Positions 27,701 to 36,113 of a stretch of DNA of 64,000 nt are shown here, piece by piece. The notes below the pieces were generated by a model. The model was given only the letters and a program-made list of their open reading frames with translations. It had not been told where the DNA came from and ran no database searches. Location: positions 434,001-498,000 of the forward strand of contig CAWAZD010000007.1 of NCBI GenBank assembly GCA_963786395.1, in the 5' to 3' direction. The first letter of the stretch is position 1. Each line of letters opens with the position of its first letter. The DNA is from Fen-1301 sp963786395 (GTDB lineage Bacteria; Bacteroidota; Ignavibacteria; Ignavibacteriales; Ignavibacteriaceae). The position numbers and the translations under genes are program-made.

Positions 27701-27879
27701 GAGCTGGAGCTCAGGCGAGATCTACTATTGGGTTTACTGTATTAGGCGGAATGCTCGCAGCAACAATGCTGGGGGTATTTATTGTCCCGATTTTATTTGT
27801 AACTATAACTAAAATAGCATACGGTAAAGAAAAACTTGAACAACTACGTTCTCATAACTCTGAACATGCATCAAATTAA
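24712..27879 (+). CDS. RND multidrug efflux permease, HAE1/AcrB type
   Basis: This 1055-residue inner-membrane drug/proton antiporter is the normal length for AcrB homologues. The N-terminal FIQRPVTAIVISI helix, the TM4 proton-relay aspartates in GIVVDDAIIVVE and the TM10 lysine in IGLAAKNAILIVEFAKE are all present. So are GLSREE in the periplasmic domain and the second TM block. A clear AAGGAAAAG site precedes the ATG. Substrates cannot be told from sequence. Confidence 0.96.
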   Translation: MIANLFIQRPVTAIVISIVIVLVGTISIVNLPISQYPDITPPTVQISSVYNGADATTVEQTVTTPIESQVNGTPGMAYMQSNSTSDGRTTINVTLNVGTNPDIAALDIQNRVGIATPLLPDNVKRLGITTRKRSPSILLLVAMYSPKGTHDIQFLDNFTNIFVRDALLRVPGVGDIFTRADDFSMRVWLAPDKLAQLNLTADDVVNALSEQNLQIAAGSVGAPPQNKSQAFEYTVFTNSRLSSIEQFKKIIVRANTQQGSEVYLSDVARVELGKFSYSNNSFVDGMKASYLLIFQAPGSNALDVANGIYKTMDQLKQSFPKDVDYMVPFESVSVVKVSIHEVVLTLIQALALVLLVVFVFLQSWRATLIPILAIPVSIIGTFTFFNLFNFTINTLTMFGFVLAIGIVVDDAIIVVEAVQHYIDEQKLSPKDATIHAMKDISGPVVAIALILAAVFIPVGFIPGIVGKLYQQFAITIAISVLISAFVALSLTPALCLLLLKPSDMSRKPKVLGKIFNKFNVWFKKQTESFSVTVNKGIKSAKYILIILLVVYIGTGILFKNKATGFIPLEDEGRVYVTFELPEASSTTRSVDVIDTMMNILSKTPGIAHFAALAGLNVVTFATKSNSGTVFILLKPWDERTDKSLQLNSIIATLQQKFSAIKSANVLVVSPPAIPGLGATGGFTFELQQRESTDSIKQFENVIQSFVIAANKRKELSRVFSFFTAKTPGYQVDVDREKCKKLGLSIADVFNTLQTDLGSQYVNDFTIYGRNFHVVAQADTTYRSTIQDLSRYYIKNQAGNLIPLSTLISFHVTESAPLISHFNMFRTAELNGSAAPGYSSGDAINAMRQVAAQVLPSGYNYEFAGLSREEINAGNSTLAIFALSLVFVFLFLTALYESWSVPFSVLLAVPIGAFGAILTLTFIPSLNNNVYAQIGLITLIGLAAKNAILIVEFAKERVDRGMEITSATIEAVKLRLRPIIMTSMAFIFGVSPLALATGAGAQARSTIGFTVLGGMLAATMLGVFIVPILFVTITKIAYGKEKLEQLRSHNSEHASN

Positions 27880-27949
27880 TTTTTATTCCATTCCATGTTT
27901 GAAGCCTTTAATAAATTATTTTACAAAATATTTTTGATTTAAGCCCTAA

Positions 27950-27973
27950 TCGAGCGCAATTCGAGCGCATTTT
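27950..27973. repeat. GAGCGCA(A/T)TT tandem repeat, second locus
   Basis: CGAGCGCAATTCGAGCGCAT carries two 11-bp units in inverse orientation to those at 7394-7427. The surrounding gap (27880-28158) has no gene that I can see. Confidence 0.55.
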
Positions 27974-28158
27974 CCTGAATACATGGCCAGGACATTATCA
28001 GTAGAAAAGGCCTATACCGTACTATACTATCCAGTGAATATGATTCTTCCTAAACCTCCGGGGTTTCTTCACCAACACTAAAACATTTGAAAATAACTAA
28101 TAACGTTCTATCCGATGCTATAATTACAATTATTTGATTTCCTGCGTACTCTGATAAA

Positions 28159-28956
28159 TTATTTTGGTGGAGTATATTCAGCAGTCAAAATAAAATGATC
28201 TGCCCAGCGGTTAAAAGGAAATATGTGTGATAGTTTTGAATCAATACCGGTAAGCATTCTATATAACCCGGGATAAAGTTTGGGAAAATTACTCATGTAA
28301 GGCGGTGGACTTACAGAAGCTAACCCCTGAATCTCTATTACTCTAAAATCCTTACCGAGTGCTTTCTTTACATCAGACACACTGTAATAATAAGTTATGA
28401 ACTTTATACCTTCAATATTAGCTAAGACTCCGTTTTTGTGCAGCCTCCTGAATGCTGTCTTATATTTTCCTATAATAACATGAGCTAATTCCCATATGCA
28501 TATCTGTGGTATAATTACTAATGTTACCCTCCCGCCAGGATTAATGAGTCCTCTGAATTTGTCGAAAACTAAAGAAAGATCACCCGTACAGTTCAACCCT
28601 CCAAAATTGGAAAAGATATAATCAAATTGCTTAACCTTAATTTTATCCAGATCTGTATAGGATAGTAATTCGTAGGTAATAAGATTATTAAGGTTAAATT
28701 TATCGATCTTATTCGATAGTTTATTCAACATACCTTCTGAAATATCTGTGCAGTGAATCTTGTATCCTTGATTTGCAAACCAAACTGCATCAAGACCTGT
28801 CCCTGAATTTAGCTCAAGAATTTTATCCCCACTATGTATGTGCATTAATACATGCGCCCTTGTAACAGAACGCATCCATTTAAGAATATCATTATTCTTT
28901 TCGTATTCATCGAATATCTCTGATTGACGCGTGAATGCCTCTTTTACTGGATCCAA
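28159..28956 (-). CDS. Class I SAM-dependent methyltransferase, substrate unknown
   Basis: This 265-residue methyltransferase has motif I ILELNSGTGLDAVWFA (about 40-55), a motif II acidic residue in IHCTDISEGML, and a post-motif stretch FDYIFSNFGGLNC. The Asn in place of the usual Gly/Cys in motif I is mildly unusual. The C-terminal half (GKYKTAFRRLHKNG, YYYSVSDVKKALGKDFRVIE) resembles small-molecule or quinone-type methyltransferases but matches no named family I can recall. It is divergent from the next gene, with a 111-bp AT-rich gap. Confidence 0.85.
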   Translation of the reverse strand: MDPVKEAFTRQSEIFDEYEKNNDILKWMRSVTRAHVLMHIHSGDKILELNSGTGLDAVWFANQGYKIHCTDISEGMLNKLSNKIDKFNLNNLITYELLSYTDLDKIKVKQFDYIFSNFGGLNCTGDLSLVFDKFRGLINPGGRVTLVIIPQICIWELAHVIIGKYKTAFRRLHKNGVLANIEGIKFITYYYSVSDVKKALGKDFRVIEIQGLASVSPPPYMSNFPKLYPGLYRMLTGIDSKLSHIFPFNRWADHFILTAEYTPPK

Positions 28957-29067
28957 GATGTGCCTTATAGTATAATTATTATTCCCAATAAATAATAGAT
29001 TGTAAAACTATGAAACTGAATATGAAATTTCATTCAAAATCTAATTAAATATAATAATAAATGAGAA

Positions 29068-30000
29068 ATGAATATACTAAACACTAATAAAAATAAATCA
29101 GAAATTCATACACATTGGCCTGCTCTGCCCTATCAGGAATGGAAAGAAACCTATCAAACAATTCATATGTGGTTGCAGATTGTTGGGAAAGTAAAATTAG
29201 TTCTTAATCCTTTCATTAACCAATGGTGGCATATCACTTTCAACATTACAGCTTCAGGATTATCAACCGGACTTATTCCATATGATAATGAAGTATTTGA
29301 AATCAATTTCAATTTTATTAATCATAATCTTTATATTAACACAAGTTTTGGAGAGATAAAAACAATTTCTCTCAGACCTCGTTCTGTTGCAGAGTTTTAT
29401 AATGAATTCAAGGAGACGCTTCGGGCACTGGATATAAAATTAGAAATCCCTACCCTGCCTTCAGAAGTTCCAGATCCTGTCAAATTTGAATTAGATAATA
29501 AAAATAGGTCTTACGATAAAGAATATGTTTTTAGATGGTGGTATATAATGACCCGTTTATGGCCGGTATTTGAGAAGTTCCGTTCATTGTACCGCGGGAA
29601 ATCTAGTCCGGTACATTTCTTCTGGGGTTCATTTGACCTGAATGTAACCCGGTTTTCCGGGAGTTTGTGTACACCGCCATCAAAAGATCGTATTATGTCT
29701 TTCTCAGAAAATGAGGAAAATTTCTCTTTTGGATTCTGGCCCGGTAATAGTAGATTCCCTGCCCCGGCATTTTACTCTTATATATATCCTCCACCAAAAG
29801 GTATTGAGAAAACATTTATCAAACCGGTCCCTGCATCCTTTGATAATAAACTTAAAGAATTTCTTCTTCCATATGAAAACGTTAGGAAATCTCCGTTTCC
29901 TGAAGAAATGATAACTCAATTCCTTCAGTCAACTTATTATGAAAGTTCTCAACTAGCAGGCTGGAATATTAAATCCCTTGAATGTAAAAATCCTGATTAA
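29068..30000 (+). CDS. DUF5996 family protein
   Basis: This 310-residue soluble protein is recognised by its conserved opening WPALPYQEWKETYQTIHMW, the QWWHITFNITASGLSTG strand pair, VHFFWGSFDLNVTRFSG, and FSFGFWPGNSRFPAPAFYSY near the end. The family has no established biochemical role. Its Trp-, His- and aromatic-rich core suggests a beta-sandwich binding fold, which is an inference. It appears to be translationally coupled to the small UBP zinc-finger gene: a ribosome site (AAAGGAG) sits right after its stop. Confidence 0.88.
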   Translation: MNILNTNKNKSEIHTHWPALPYQEWKETYQTIHMWLQIVGKVKLVLNPFINQWWHITFNITASGLSTGLIPYDNEVFEINFNFINHNLYINTSFGEIKTISLRPRSVAEFYNEFKETLRALDIKLEIPTLPSEVPDPVKFELDNKNRSYDKEYVFRWWYIMTRLWPVFEKFRSLYRGKSSPVHFFWGSFDLNVTRFSGSLCTPPSKDRIMSFSENEENFSFGFWPGNSRFPAPAFYSYIYPPPKGIEKTFIKPVPASFDNKLKEFLLPYENVRKSPFPEEMITQFLQSTYYESSQLAGWNIKSLECKNPD

Positions 30001-30015
30001 ATAAAGGAGTCAATA

Positions 30016-30282
30016 ATAACACAAATTTGCTCACATATTGACAAAATTAAAAAGATACCTAAACCTAATACACCCGAAGGTTGTGAAGAATGTTTGAAAT
30101 CCGGTGACGAATGGGTGCATCTGAGATTATGTCTGACTTGCGGACATGTCGGCTGCTGTGACCAATCCAAAAATAAACATGCAACAAAACATTTTCATTC
30201 GACTAAACATCCTCTTGTTAAATCTTTTCAACCAGGAGAAGATTGGGTATGGTGTTACGTGGACAACATATTTATCGAGTAA
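30016..30282 (+). CDS. UBP-type zinc finger protein with apparent AUA start
   Basis: The frame encodes about 88 residues of a bacterial zf-UBP protein: CSHI near the start, GCEECLKSGDEWVHLRLCL, TCGHVGCCDQSKNKHATKHF, HPLVKSFQPGEDWVWCYVD. The Cys/His zinc ligands appear complete. A good Shine-Dalgarno, AAAGGAG (30003-30009), stands at the normal distance, but the codons there are ATA ATA (30013-30018). No ATG, GTG or TTG occurs in frame before 30094, inside the domain. Either AUA is used or an ATG was lost by a point change or base-call error. The start given is the second ATA and is uncertain. The family binds C-terminal Gly-Gly tails of ubiquitin in eukaryotes. Its bacterial role is unclear. 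Confidence 0.72.
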   Translation: MTQICSHIDKIKKIPKPNTPEGCEECLKSGDEWVHLRLCLTCGHVGCCDQSKNKHATKHFHSTKHPLVKSFQPGEDWVWCYVDNIFIE

Positions 30283-30465
30283 TTTTTTCAATTACCTTAT
30301 TTGAAAAATAAGTGCATGTATTAATTCTAAGATGCTGCCCTGATTCCGGGGCGGGAATCCATATCTTTTATGTCACCCCTGAATTTTCCTTAAGTTAACA
30401 TTCACAGTTAATTATATTTATTGTTGTAATTTTCATAGGTTTGTTTTCTTTAATTTCTGGAAATA

Positions 30466-31707
30466 TTGGATTATAATCTAAATACAAAAGACGCATATGC
30501 TGCCCTGAGAATAAAAGATTACCGCAGATATATTTCAGCCCGGTTTCTTTTAACACTCTCTATACAAATGCAATCTGTAATTGTCGGCTGGCAGATTTAT
30601 GCCCTTACACATGATCCGCTATCACTTGGTTTAATCGGAATCAGTGAAGCCATCCCATTTTTTTGTATAGCGCTTTTCGCTGGTCATGTTGCTGATATAG
30701 TAAACCGCAAAAAAATAATACTTATCTCTAGTCATGTTTATTTTTTATGTGCAATCGCATTGTTTATGGTATCAACTAATTTAAGTTCACTGTTATATAC
30801 CTACAGTGTTTTCCCGATATATATAATAATTTTCATTACTGGCATTGCACGGGGATTTCTTTCTCCTGCTCAAAGCGCATTTGCAGCACAGTTAGTTCCA
30901 AGTGAATTATTTGGAAATTCTTCAACCTGGAATAGTATTATTTGGCAAATAGCTGAAATTTCAGGACCTGCTATTGGTGGTCTTGTCTATGGATTTTTTG
31001 GGGTGGGACCAGCTTATTTTTTAGTCTGCACCTTTTCTGCTCTGGGATTAATAATGTTTTTCTTCACAAAAGCACAACCTATTCCTGTTCGGTTAAAAAA
31101 CGAAACTATCTGGGAAAGTCTAAGTGCAGGTTTAAAATTTGTATTCGGTCACCAGATTATTTTAAGCAGTATTACACTTGATATGTTCGGAATGTTCTTT
31201 GGCGGAGTTCTTTGCGTATTGCCAATTTTTGCTGATCAGGTTTTCCATACCGGAGCAAAAGGTCTGGGCTTTCTAAGAGCTGCACCTGCTTGTGGCGCAA
31301 TAATTATGTGTTTTGTGCAGGCTTACTCACCTATGTTCAAAAAAGCTGGCCGAAATTTGCTTGTTGGGGTTTTTGTTTTCGGTATAAGTATCATTCTTTT
31401 TGCATTATCAAAAAATTTCTATCTGTCTCTGCTCATATTAATGATTGGCGGAATGGCAGATAATATAAGTGTAATTATCAGGGCTACGATAATCCAGTTA
31501 TATACCCCGAATGAAATGAGAGGTCGGGTGTCATCTGTTAATAGCATATTTATAGGCTCATCAAATGAATTGGGTTCCTTTGAATCTGGTGTGGCTGCTA
31601 AGCTTTTGGGACTTATTCCTTCTGTTATTTTCGGCGGTAGTATGACTCTTGCAGTTGTCGCTACGATAAGAAGTCTGTCACCTAAACTGCGAAATCTGAA
31701 AATCTGA
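30466..31707 (+). CDS. MFS transporter, EntS/DHA3-like
   Basis: This 413-residue major facilitator with 12 helices starts at TTG 30466. The N-terminal ALRIKDYRRYISARFLLTLS and GWQIYALTHDPLSLGLIG are typical of the enterobactin-exporter (EntS)/MFS_3 group, as are AGHVADIVNRKKI (motif A) and PNEMRGRVSSVNSIFIGSSNELG. Substrate is unknown. Export of a small molecule is the family norm. It stands alone, 183 bp after the zinc finger gene. A weak palindromic remnant (ATTCCGGGGCGGGAAT at 30343-30358) lies in that gap. Confidence 0.9.
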   Translation: MDYNLNTKDAYAALRIKDYRRYISARFLLTLSIQMQSVIVGWQIYALTHDPLSLGLIGISEAIPFFCIALFAGHVADIVNRKKIILISSHVYFLCAIALFMVSTNLSSLLYTYSVFPIYIIIFITGIARGFLSPAQSAFAAQLVPSELFGNSSTWNSIIWQIAEISGPAIGGLVYGFFGVGPAYFLVCTFSALGLIMFFFTKAQPIPVRLKNETIWESLSAGLKFVFGHQIILSSITLDMFGMFFGGVLCVLPIFADQVFHTGAKGLGFLRAAPACGAIIMCFVQAYSPMFKKAGRNLLVGVFVFGISIILFALSKNFYLSLLILMIGGMADNISVIIRATIIQLYTPNEMRGRVSSVNSIFIGSSNELGSFESGVAAKLLGLIPSVIFGGSMTLAVVATIRSLSPKLRNLKI

Positions 31708-31860
31708 GAATTTTAATAGTTTAATAAGCTATAATCTACATCACTACTGATCCCCTTCCCGATTCAATATTTAATTAAATCACAAATGATTATTCCGAAA
31801 AAGGGTAGATATATAATTATTATTGATTTAAATATTTCAACAATCATAAGGAGCTTTTCA

Positions 31861-32298
31861 ATGTACAAAAAAATTTTAGTTCCTATTGATGGTTCTCCTT
31901 TATCTGAGGGAGTACTTGACTGTGCATCTATTCTAGCAAAAAACGAAGGATCAGAAATAGCAATTCTTTGTGTAGCCGTAAATCCCATTTCTGAATTTAT
32001 TTTTGGTGACCCTGGTCTTGCTAAAGATTTTATCGATTCTCAGGAAAAGTCAACAAAGGAGTATCTTTCTAAAATAGAATCCGATCTGAGTAAAAAGGGA
32101 TTAAAAGTAACGTCACTTATGCGTGTAGGTTCTGTTGCTGAAACTATTATTAAAACTGCTGAAGAGATAAAGGCGGACATTATTGCAATGTCAACTCATG
32201 CGAGGAAACCAGTAGCTCAGTTTTTTTTGGGTAGTGTAGCTGAGAATGTTCTTAGACATTCAAAAATTCCTGTTATGCTGATACGACCAGGTAAATAA
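31861..32298 (+). CDS. Universal stress protein (UspA family)
   Basis: This single-domain Usp of 145 residues opens with MYKKILVPIDGSPLSEG and ends with the ATP-binding pattern STHARKPVAQFFLGSVAENVLRHSKIPVML (G-2x-G-9x-G-S/N type). The start is fixed by AAGGAG at 31848-31853, eight bases upstream. A longer frame from 31786 lacks family residues. It is 66 bp ahead of an MHS-type transporter and the two may be cotranscribed. Such Usp-transporter pairs are common. Confidence 0.94.
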   Translation: MYKKILVPIDGSPLSEGVLDCASILAKNEGSEIAILCVAVNPISEFIFGDPGLAKDFIDSQEKSTKEYLSKIESDLSKKGLKVTSLMRVGSVAETIIKTAEEIKADIIAMSTHARKPVAQFFLGSVAENVLRHSKIPVMLIRPGK

Positions 32299-32364
32299 AT
32301 CATCTGAACAGGATCATTTATAATTAAAGCATTAATAAGTAATATTTAATTTAAAGGAGTTCAC

Positions 32365-33720
32365 ATGGATAATACGATTCCGATTAGTGCAGGAATAGAA
32401 GAGGTAAGCACAAAAGGTCTTACGCGGGTTATACTAGCTTCCTCCGTGGGAACAATGATTGAGTGGTATGATTTCTACATATTCGGAAGTCTTGCTACTG
32501 TAATTGCAGGTAAATTCTATCAAACCGGCACTTCCGTCGGTAATATTATCGCCTGGTTAGCAGCTTTTGCAGTGGGATTTATTGTACGACCATTTGGTGC
32601 AATAATTTTCGGAAGGATCGGCGATTTAATAGGCAGAAAATATACTTTCCTTATAACTATGGGTTTAATGGGTTTGTGTACATTTGCTGTTGGTTTATTA
32701 CCAACTATTGAAACTATTGGGTATGCTGCTGGAGTTATTCTTATCCTGCTTAGAATATTGCAAGGTCTAGCACTCGGGGGAGAATATGGTGGTGCTGCTA
32801 CCTACATCGCTGAACATTCACCTAATAAAAGAAGAGGATTTTTTACAAGCTTTATTCAAATTACTGCAACTGCTGGACTTTTACTCTCTCTCGGTGTTAT
32901 TCTTATTACACGGCAAATGGTTGGTGAAGTTGCTTTCAATGCCTGGGGTTGGAGAGTCCCCTTCCTTATCTCTATCGTCTTAGTTGGAATCTCTTTCTAC
33001 ATTAGAATCTCACTAAAAGAATCCCCCCTATTTGCAAAGCTAAAAGCAAGGGGAGCAACATCAAAGAATCCATTAAAAGAAAGTTTCGTAAATCCTGTTA
33101 ATTTAAAGTATGTTTTACTAGCATTGTTCGGTGCTACAATGGGACAGGGAGTTGTTTGGTATACCGGTCAGTTCTATTGTCTTTTTTATCTGCAGAGAAT
33201 ATTTAAACTCCCATTAATTGATTCCAATATAATTGTTGGAATTGCTCTTTTACTTGCCTCTCCTTTTTTTGTACTAATGGGTTGGTTGTCTGACAGGATT
33301 GGCAGAAAACCAATTATGCTTGGTGGAATGCTGCTGGCCGCAATTACTTATATTCCTATTTATAAAGCCATGGAAAATTACAAACCAGGCCCGGGTTATG
33401 ATCCTGTTATGCTTGGCATTTTTGTTTTCATACAAGTATTTTATGTAACCATGGTCTATGGCCCGATAGCTGCATTCCTTGTAGAACTTTTTCCGACTAA
33501 AATAAGATATACATCAATGTCGTTGCCTTATCATATAGGTAATGGGGTCGCAGGAGGACTTGTACCTATAATCGGTCTAACTTTAATTTCAGCAACTAAA
33601 AATAACTATGCAGGATTGTATTATCCTATTGCTGTTGCATCTATATGTTTTATTATCGGCTTAATATTTATAAAGGAAACCAAGGATATAGATATAAATC
33701 AGGAATATACTAATAGGTAA
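32365..33720 (+). CDS. MFS transporter, metabolite:H+ symporter (MHS) family
   Basis: This 451-residue symporter has 12 helices and the MHS hallmarks: SSVGTMIEWYDFYIFGSLA at the N-terminus, FGRIGDLIGRKYTF (motif A), ALGGEYGGAATYIAEHSPNKRRGF, and RTSLSDRIGRKP-like LSDRIGRKP after helix 8. Relatives carry proline/betaine, shikimate, citrate or dicarboxylates with protons. The substrate here is not determined. TTAAAGGAG precedes the ATG. A hairpin terminator follows, then a porin-like gene that may supply outer-membrane entry. Confidence 0.93.
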   Translation: MDNTIPISAGIEEVSTKGLTRVILASSVGTMIEWYDFYIFGSLATVIAGKFYQTGTSVGNIIAWLAAFAVGFIVRPFGAIIFGRIGDLIGRKYTFLITMGLMGLCTFAVGLLPTIETIGYAAGVILILLRILQGLALGGEYGGAATYIAEHSPNKRRGFFTSFIQITATAGLLLSLGVILITRQMVGEVAFNAWGWRVPFLISIVLVGISFYIRISLKESPLFAKLKARGATSKNPLKESFVNPVNLKYVLLALFGATMGQGVVWYTGQFYCLFYLQRIFKLPLIDSNIIVGIALLLASPFFVLMGWLSDRIGRKPIMLGGMLLAAITYIPIYKAMENYKPGPGYDPVMLGIFVFIQVFYVTMVYGPIAAFLVELFPTKIRYTSMSLPYHIGNGVAGGLVPIIGLTLISATKNNYAGLYYPIAVASICFIIGLIFIKETKDIDINQEYTNR

Positions 33721-33763
33721 TTAGATAACAAATAATTTAAAATGATATTTATATTATTCAATA

Positions 33764-33806
33764 ATACCCCAAATTTTATGCTAATAAATGTGGGGTATGG
33801 ACTTTT
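33764..33806 (+). terminator. Terminator after the MHS transporter
   Basis: ATACCCCA (33764-33771) pairs with TGGGGTAT (33791-33798), and GGACTTTTTT follows. The loop is long (19 bases) but partly self-complementary. Confidence 0.65.
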
Positions 33807-33839
33807 TTAATTTATGGTAAATAATTCCAGGAGGAAAAT

Positions 33840-34880
33840 ATGAAGAAATGGTCACTGGTTCTTATAAGTTTATTTGCATTACCTTCAACTGTTTTGGCAC
33901 AGGAGATTAATTTCTACGGATATGTTAAAACGGATATGTATTATGACTCTAGACAAATTGGTAGTGGAGCCATAAGGGAAGGACAATTCCTACTTTGGCC
34001 TTTGAATTATGAGGCTGACGCCAAAGGCGGCGATTTAAATGCAAAACCAAATTATAATATGCTTTCTATCCAGTCAAGACTTGATGTTGGATTAAAAGGC
34101 CCTGATGCTCTGGGCGCACAGATAAGCGGTTTAATCGAAGGCGAATTTTTCGGTACATCTGATGCAGATATGAATGGATTCAGATTGCGTCATGCTTATG
34201 TCAATATGGACTGGGGTTCAACAGTTTTGATGGTAGGGCAATACTGGCATCCTATGTTTGTAGTAGACGTTTACCCGATGGTTGTTTCATTCAACACGGG
34301 CGCTCCTTTCCAGCCATTCTCACGAAATCCCCAAGTGAGATTAACTCAAAAATTCGGACATCTTAATTTGATTGGTACTCTGGCATCTCAAAGAGATTTT
34401 TCTAGTTTCGGACCTGCCGGTGGATCTTCAATTTACCTGCGGGATGCAATTGTTCCTGATGCTGATTTTCAGGTGCAATGGAAATCAAAAGAAGTTATCG
34501 CCGGTGCCGGTGTTGATTACAAATCATTGGTTCCGAGACTTGTAACAACTAAAGGACTTGCTACAAATAATGAGATCCATAGCTTAGCCGGGATTGGATA
34601 CTTTAAGTTTAAAACCCCTGATTGGTCCGTAGCGGCTGAAGCTGTTTATGGTGGCAATCTGTCAGACTTTCTGATGCTTGGAGGTTATGGAACGAGATCT
34701 GTTGACCCTGTTACCGGGGATGAAGATTATGCCAATATAAATGTATCCTCGGTTTGGTTTGATTTTTCATGCGGTCAGGAATGGCAGCCTGGTATTTTTG
34801 TCGGTTGGACTAAAAACCAGGGTTCGCAGGTTAATTTATTGCCTGGTTTTAAATTATCAAAGAGTAAGTGGAATCGATAA
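33840..34880 (+). CDS. Porin-like outer membrane protein, main part (frameshifted near the 3' end)
   Basis: This protein has a signal peptide (ending VLAQ) and a barrel resembling DcaP-like porins: INFYGYVKTDMYYDSRQ, RLRHAYVNMDWGSTVLMVGQYWHPMF, SRNPQVRLTQKFG. The best ribosome site in the window, CAGGAGG, sits seven bases before the ATG. The reading frame ends at 34880 in LSKSKWNR. The family's last strands lie in the +1 frame directly after (34864-35058), so a one-base change near 34855-34866 has split the gene. As read, the product lacks the final two to three beta-strands and would probably fail to assemble. Confidence 0.85.
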   Translation: MKKWSLVLISLFALPSTVLAQEINFYGYVKTDMYYDSRQIGSGAIREGQFLLWPLNYEADAKGGDLNAKPNYNMLSIQSRLDVGLKGPDALGAQISGLIEGEFFGTSDADMNGFRLRHAYVNMDWGSTVLMVGQYWHPMFVVDVYPMVVSFNTGAPFQPFSRNPQVRLTQKFGHLNLIGTLASQRDFSSFGPAGGSSIYLRDAIVPDADFQVQWKSKEVIAGAGVDYKSLVPRLVTTKGLATNNEIHSLAGIGYFKFKTPDWSVAAEAVYGGNLSDFLMLGGYGTRSVDPVTGDEDYANINVSSVWFDFSCGQEWQPGIFVGWTKNQGSQVNLLPGFKLSKSKWNR

Positions 34881-35058
34881 TATGACACGGATTTCACCCC
34901 GCTTATTATATAATTCCGGAAAAGTCAGGCTGGCACTTGAAGTTGAAATTACCAATGCGGATTATGGAACTCTTAACCAAAAAGCTGCGGTGGTAAATAC
35001 GCATACCGTAACTAATATGAGAGTATTGGGAGCAGTTTATTATTTCTTTGGAACCTGA
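34864..35058 (+). CDS. C-terminal barrel fragment of the porin-like gene (+1 frame)
   Basis: In this frame the sequence reads VSGIDNMTRISPRLLYNSG, then KVRLALEVEITNADYG and VTNMRVLGAVYYFFGT and a stop. These are alternating amphipathic strands with an aromatic C-terminal end, as expected for the missing end of the preceding porin. It has no signal peptide or ribosome site of its own, so it is not an independent gene. If the frameshift is a sequence error, the true gene is 33840-35058. Confidence 0.75.
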   Translation, partial: VSGIDNMTRISPRLLYNSGKVRLALEVEITNADYGTLNQKAAVVNTHTVTNMRVLGAVYYFFGT

Positions 35059-35078
35059 TTATAACCCTGTTTTCGTAG

Positions 35079-35113
35079 CTGCCAGGGATACTTCCCTGGC
35101 AGGATTCTTTTTC
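35079..35113 (+). terminator. Terminator after the porin-like gene
   Basis: CTGCCAGGGA (35079-35088) and TCCCTGGCAG (35093-35102) form a perfect 10-bp stem with a TACT loop, followed by GATTCTTTTT. Close relatives of this hairpin occur at 43118-43141 and 54349-54372. Confidence 0.85.
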
Positions 35114-35129
35114 CCTGTTAAAATAAAAC

Positions 35130-35873
35130 TCATAATCCCCATAGTACCATTGCCTTAAATACCTGCTTTGAGGTTTTAATATTTATCCCATCGATAAAAT
35201 TTCGGCTATCGGATTGGTCATCTGAAGAAAACCTAACCTCAATTTCATCATCGAAAAAACTTTCCGAGTTGAAGGAGATTGTGAGACTTTGAAGTTTATG
35301 ACTTTCATGATATTCAGGAGAAAAACTATCGAGTACGAGCTCAATATATTTAGTGTTATTAACATGCTGATTGATATCAAGATCAGTGTATCTGATCTTT
35401 TTATTAAACAAAATATTCTTCTCATTCCTGCTAATTAATTTTTCAGGGAAGTCATTCAGTGCTATTTGATCAGGCTGATAATATATTTGCTGGATTAGAT
35501 TTCTGGTATCAGTTATTCGTTTAGTTTTAACATTTATCATGAGCCAGGCTGTAGATGCCTTGAATAAAATATCATTATTACAGTTTGTTACTATAAAGTC
35601 CCTCATTGAATATAATTTATATCTGCATTTGGGCCAGGTCCTTACTTTAATGGTTTCACCAAAACCGGGGTAGGAAGATATTTCCACTTTAGCCCAGGAG
35701 AGAACCCACCCAAGGTCTTGAACTATGAGATCATTAAATCCCAATTTCAGATTATCTGCATGATTAGATGCTGTCTCCTGAAGATAATTGAACAAGGTAT
35801 TCAGTTTAAGTTTATTATTTAAGTCAACATCATATGCGTTGACAAGTTTTGACTCTTCATAAAATGAATTCAA
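35130..35873 (-). CDS. Acyl-ACP thioesterase family protein
   Basis: This 247-residue double hot-dog protein of the bacterial FatA/FatB-like (Acyl-ACP_TE) family is predicted to release fatty acids from acyl carrier protein. Visible family features are NTLFNYLQETASNHADNLKLG (first hot-dog helix), GWVLSWAKVEI, IKVRTWPK, AWLMINVKTKRI and, in the second domain, RYTDLDINQHVNNTKYIELVLD with the catalytic Asn-His pattern (NxHxNNxxY). No fatty-acid genes lie next to it. It is convergent with the porin gene, sharing the terminator region. Confidence 0.92.
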   Translation of the reverse strand: MNSFYEESKLVNAYDVDLNNKLKLNTLFNYLQETASNHADNLKLGFNDLIVQDLGWVLSWAKVEISSYPGFGETIKVRTWPKCRYKLYSMRDFIVTNCNNDILFKASTAWLMINVKTKRITDTRNLIQQIYYQPDQIALNDFPEKLISRNEKNILFNKKIRYTDLDINQHVNNTKYIELVLDSFSPEYHESHKLQSLTISFNSESFFDDEIEVRFSSDDQSDSRNFIDGINIKTSKQVFKAMVLWGL

Positions 35874-36113
35874 TTTATCTTCCTTCTATATTTAACTGCA
35901 CACAAATTAAGTCAGTGATAAAAAAACTGTACTATGTAAAATTACTAATTATTTATCATCTGTTCATGTCTATCACATGTCCATGGTATTTGTCGTTATC
36001 TGATGCAGGTCAAAGTTTAAGCTTTATAATATTATGATATTGTACGCAATAAGTAACGAGAGTTGATTTGAACAACAACTCTTCAAGCAGCGTTAAAAGC
36101 TACTCGCGAAACG

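Noticed and set aside
31764..31988. Minus-strand reading frame opposite the universal stress protein
   Set aside because: It is antisense to a well-supported gene and lacks its own signals.
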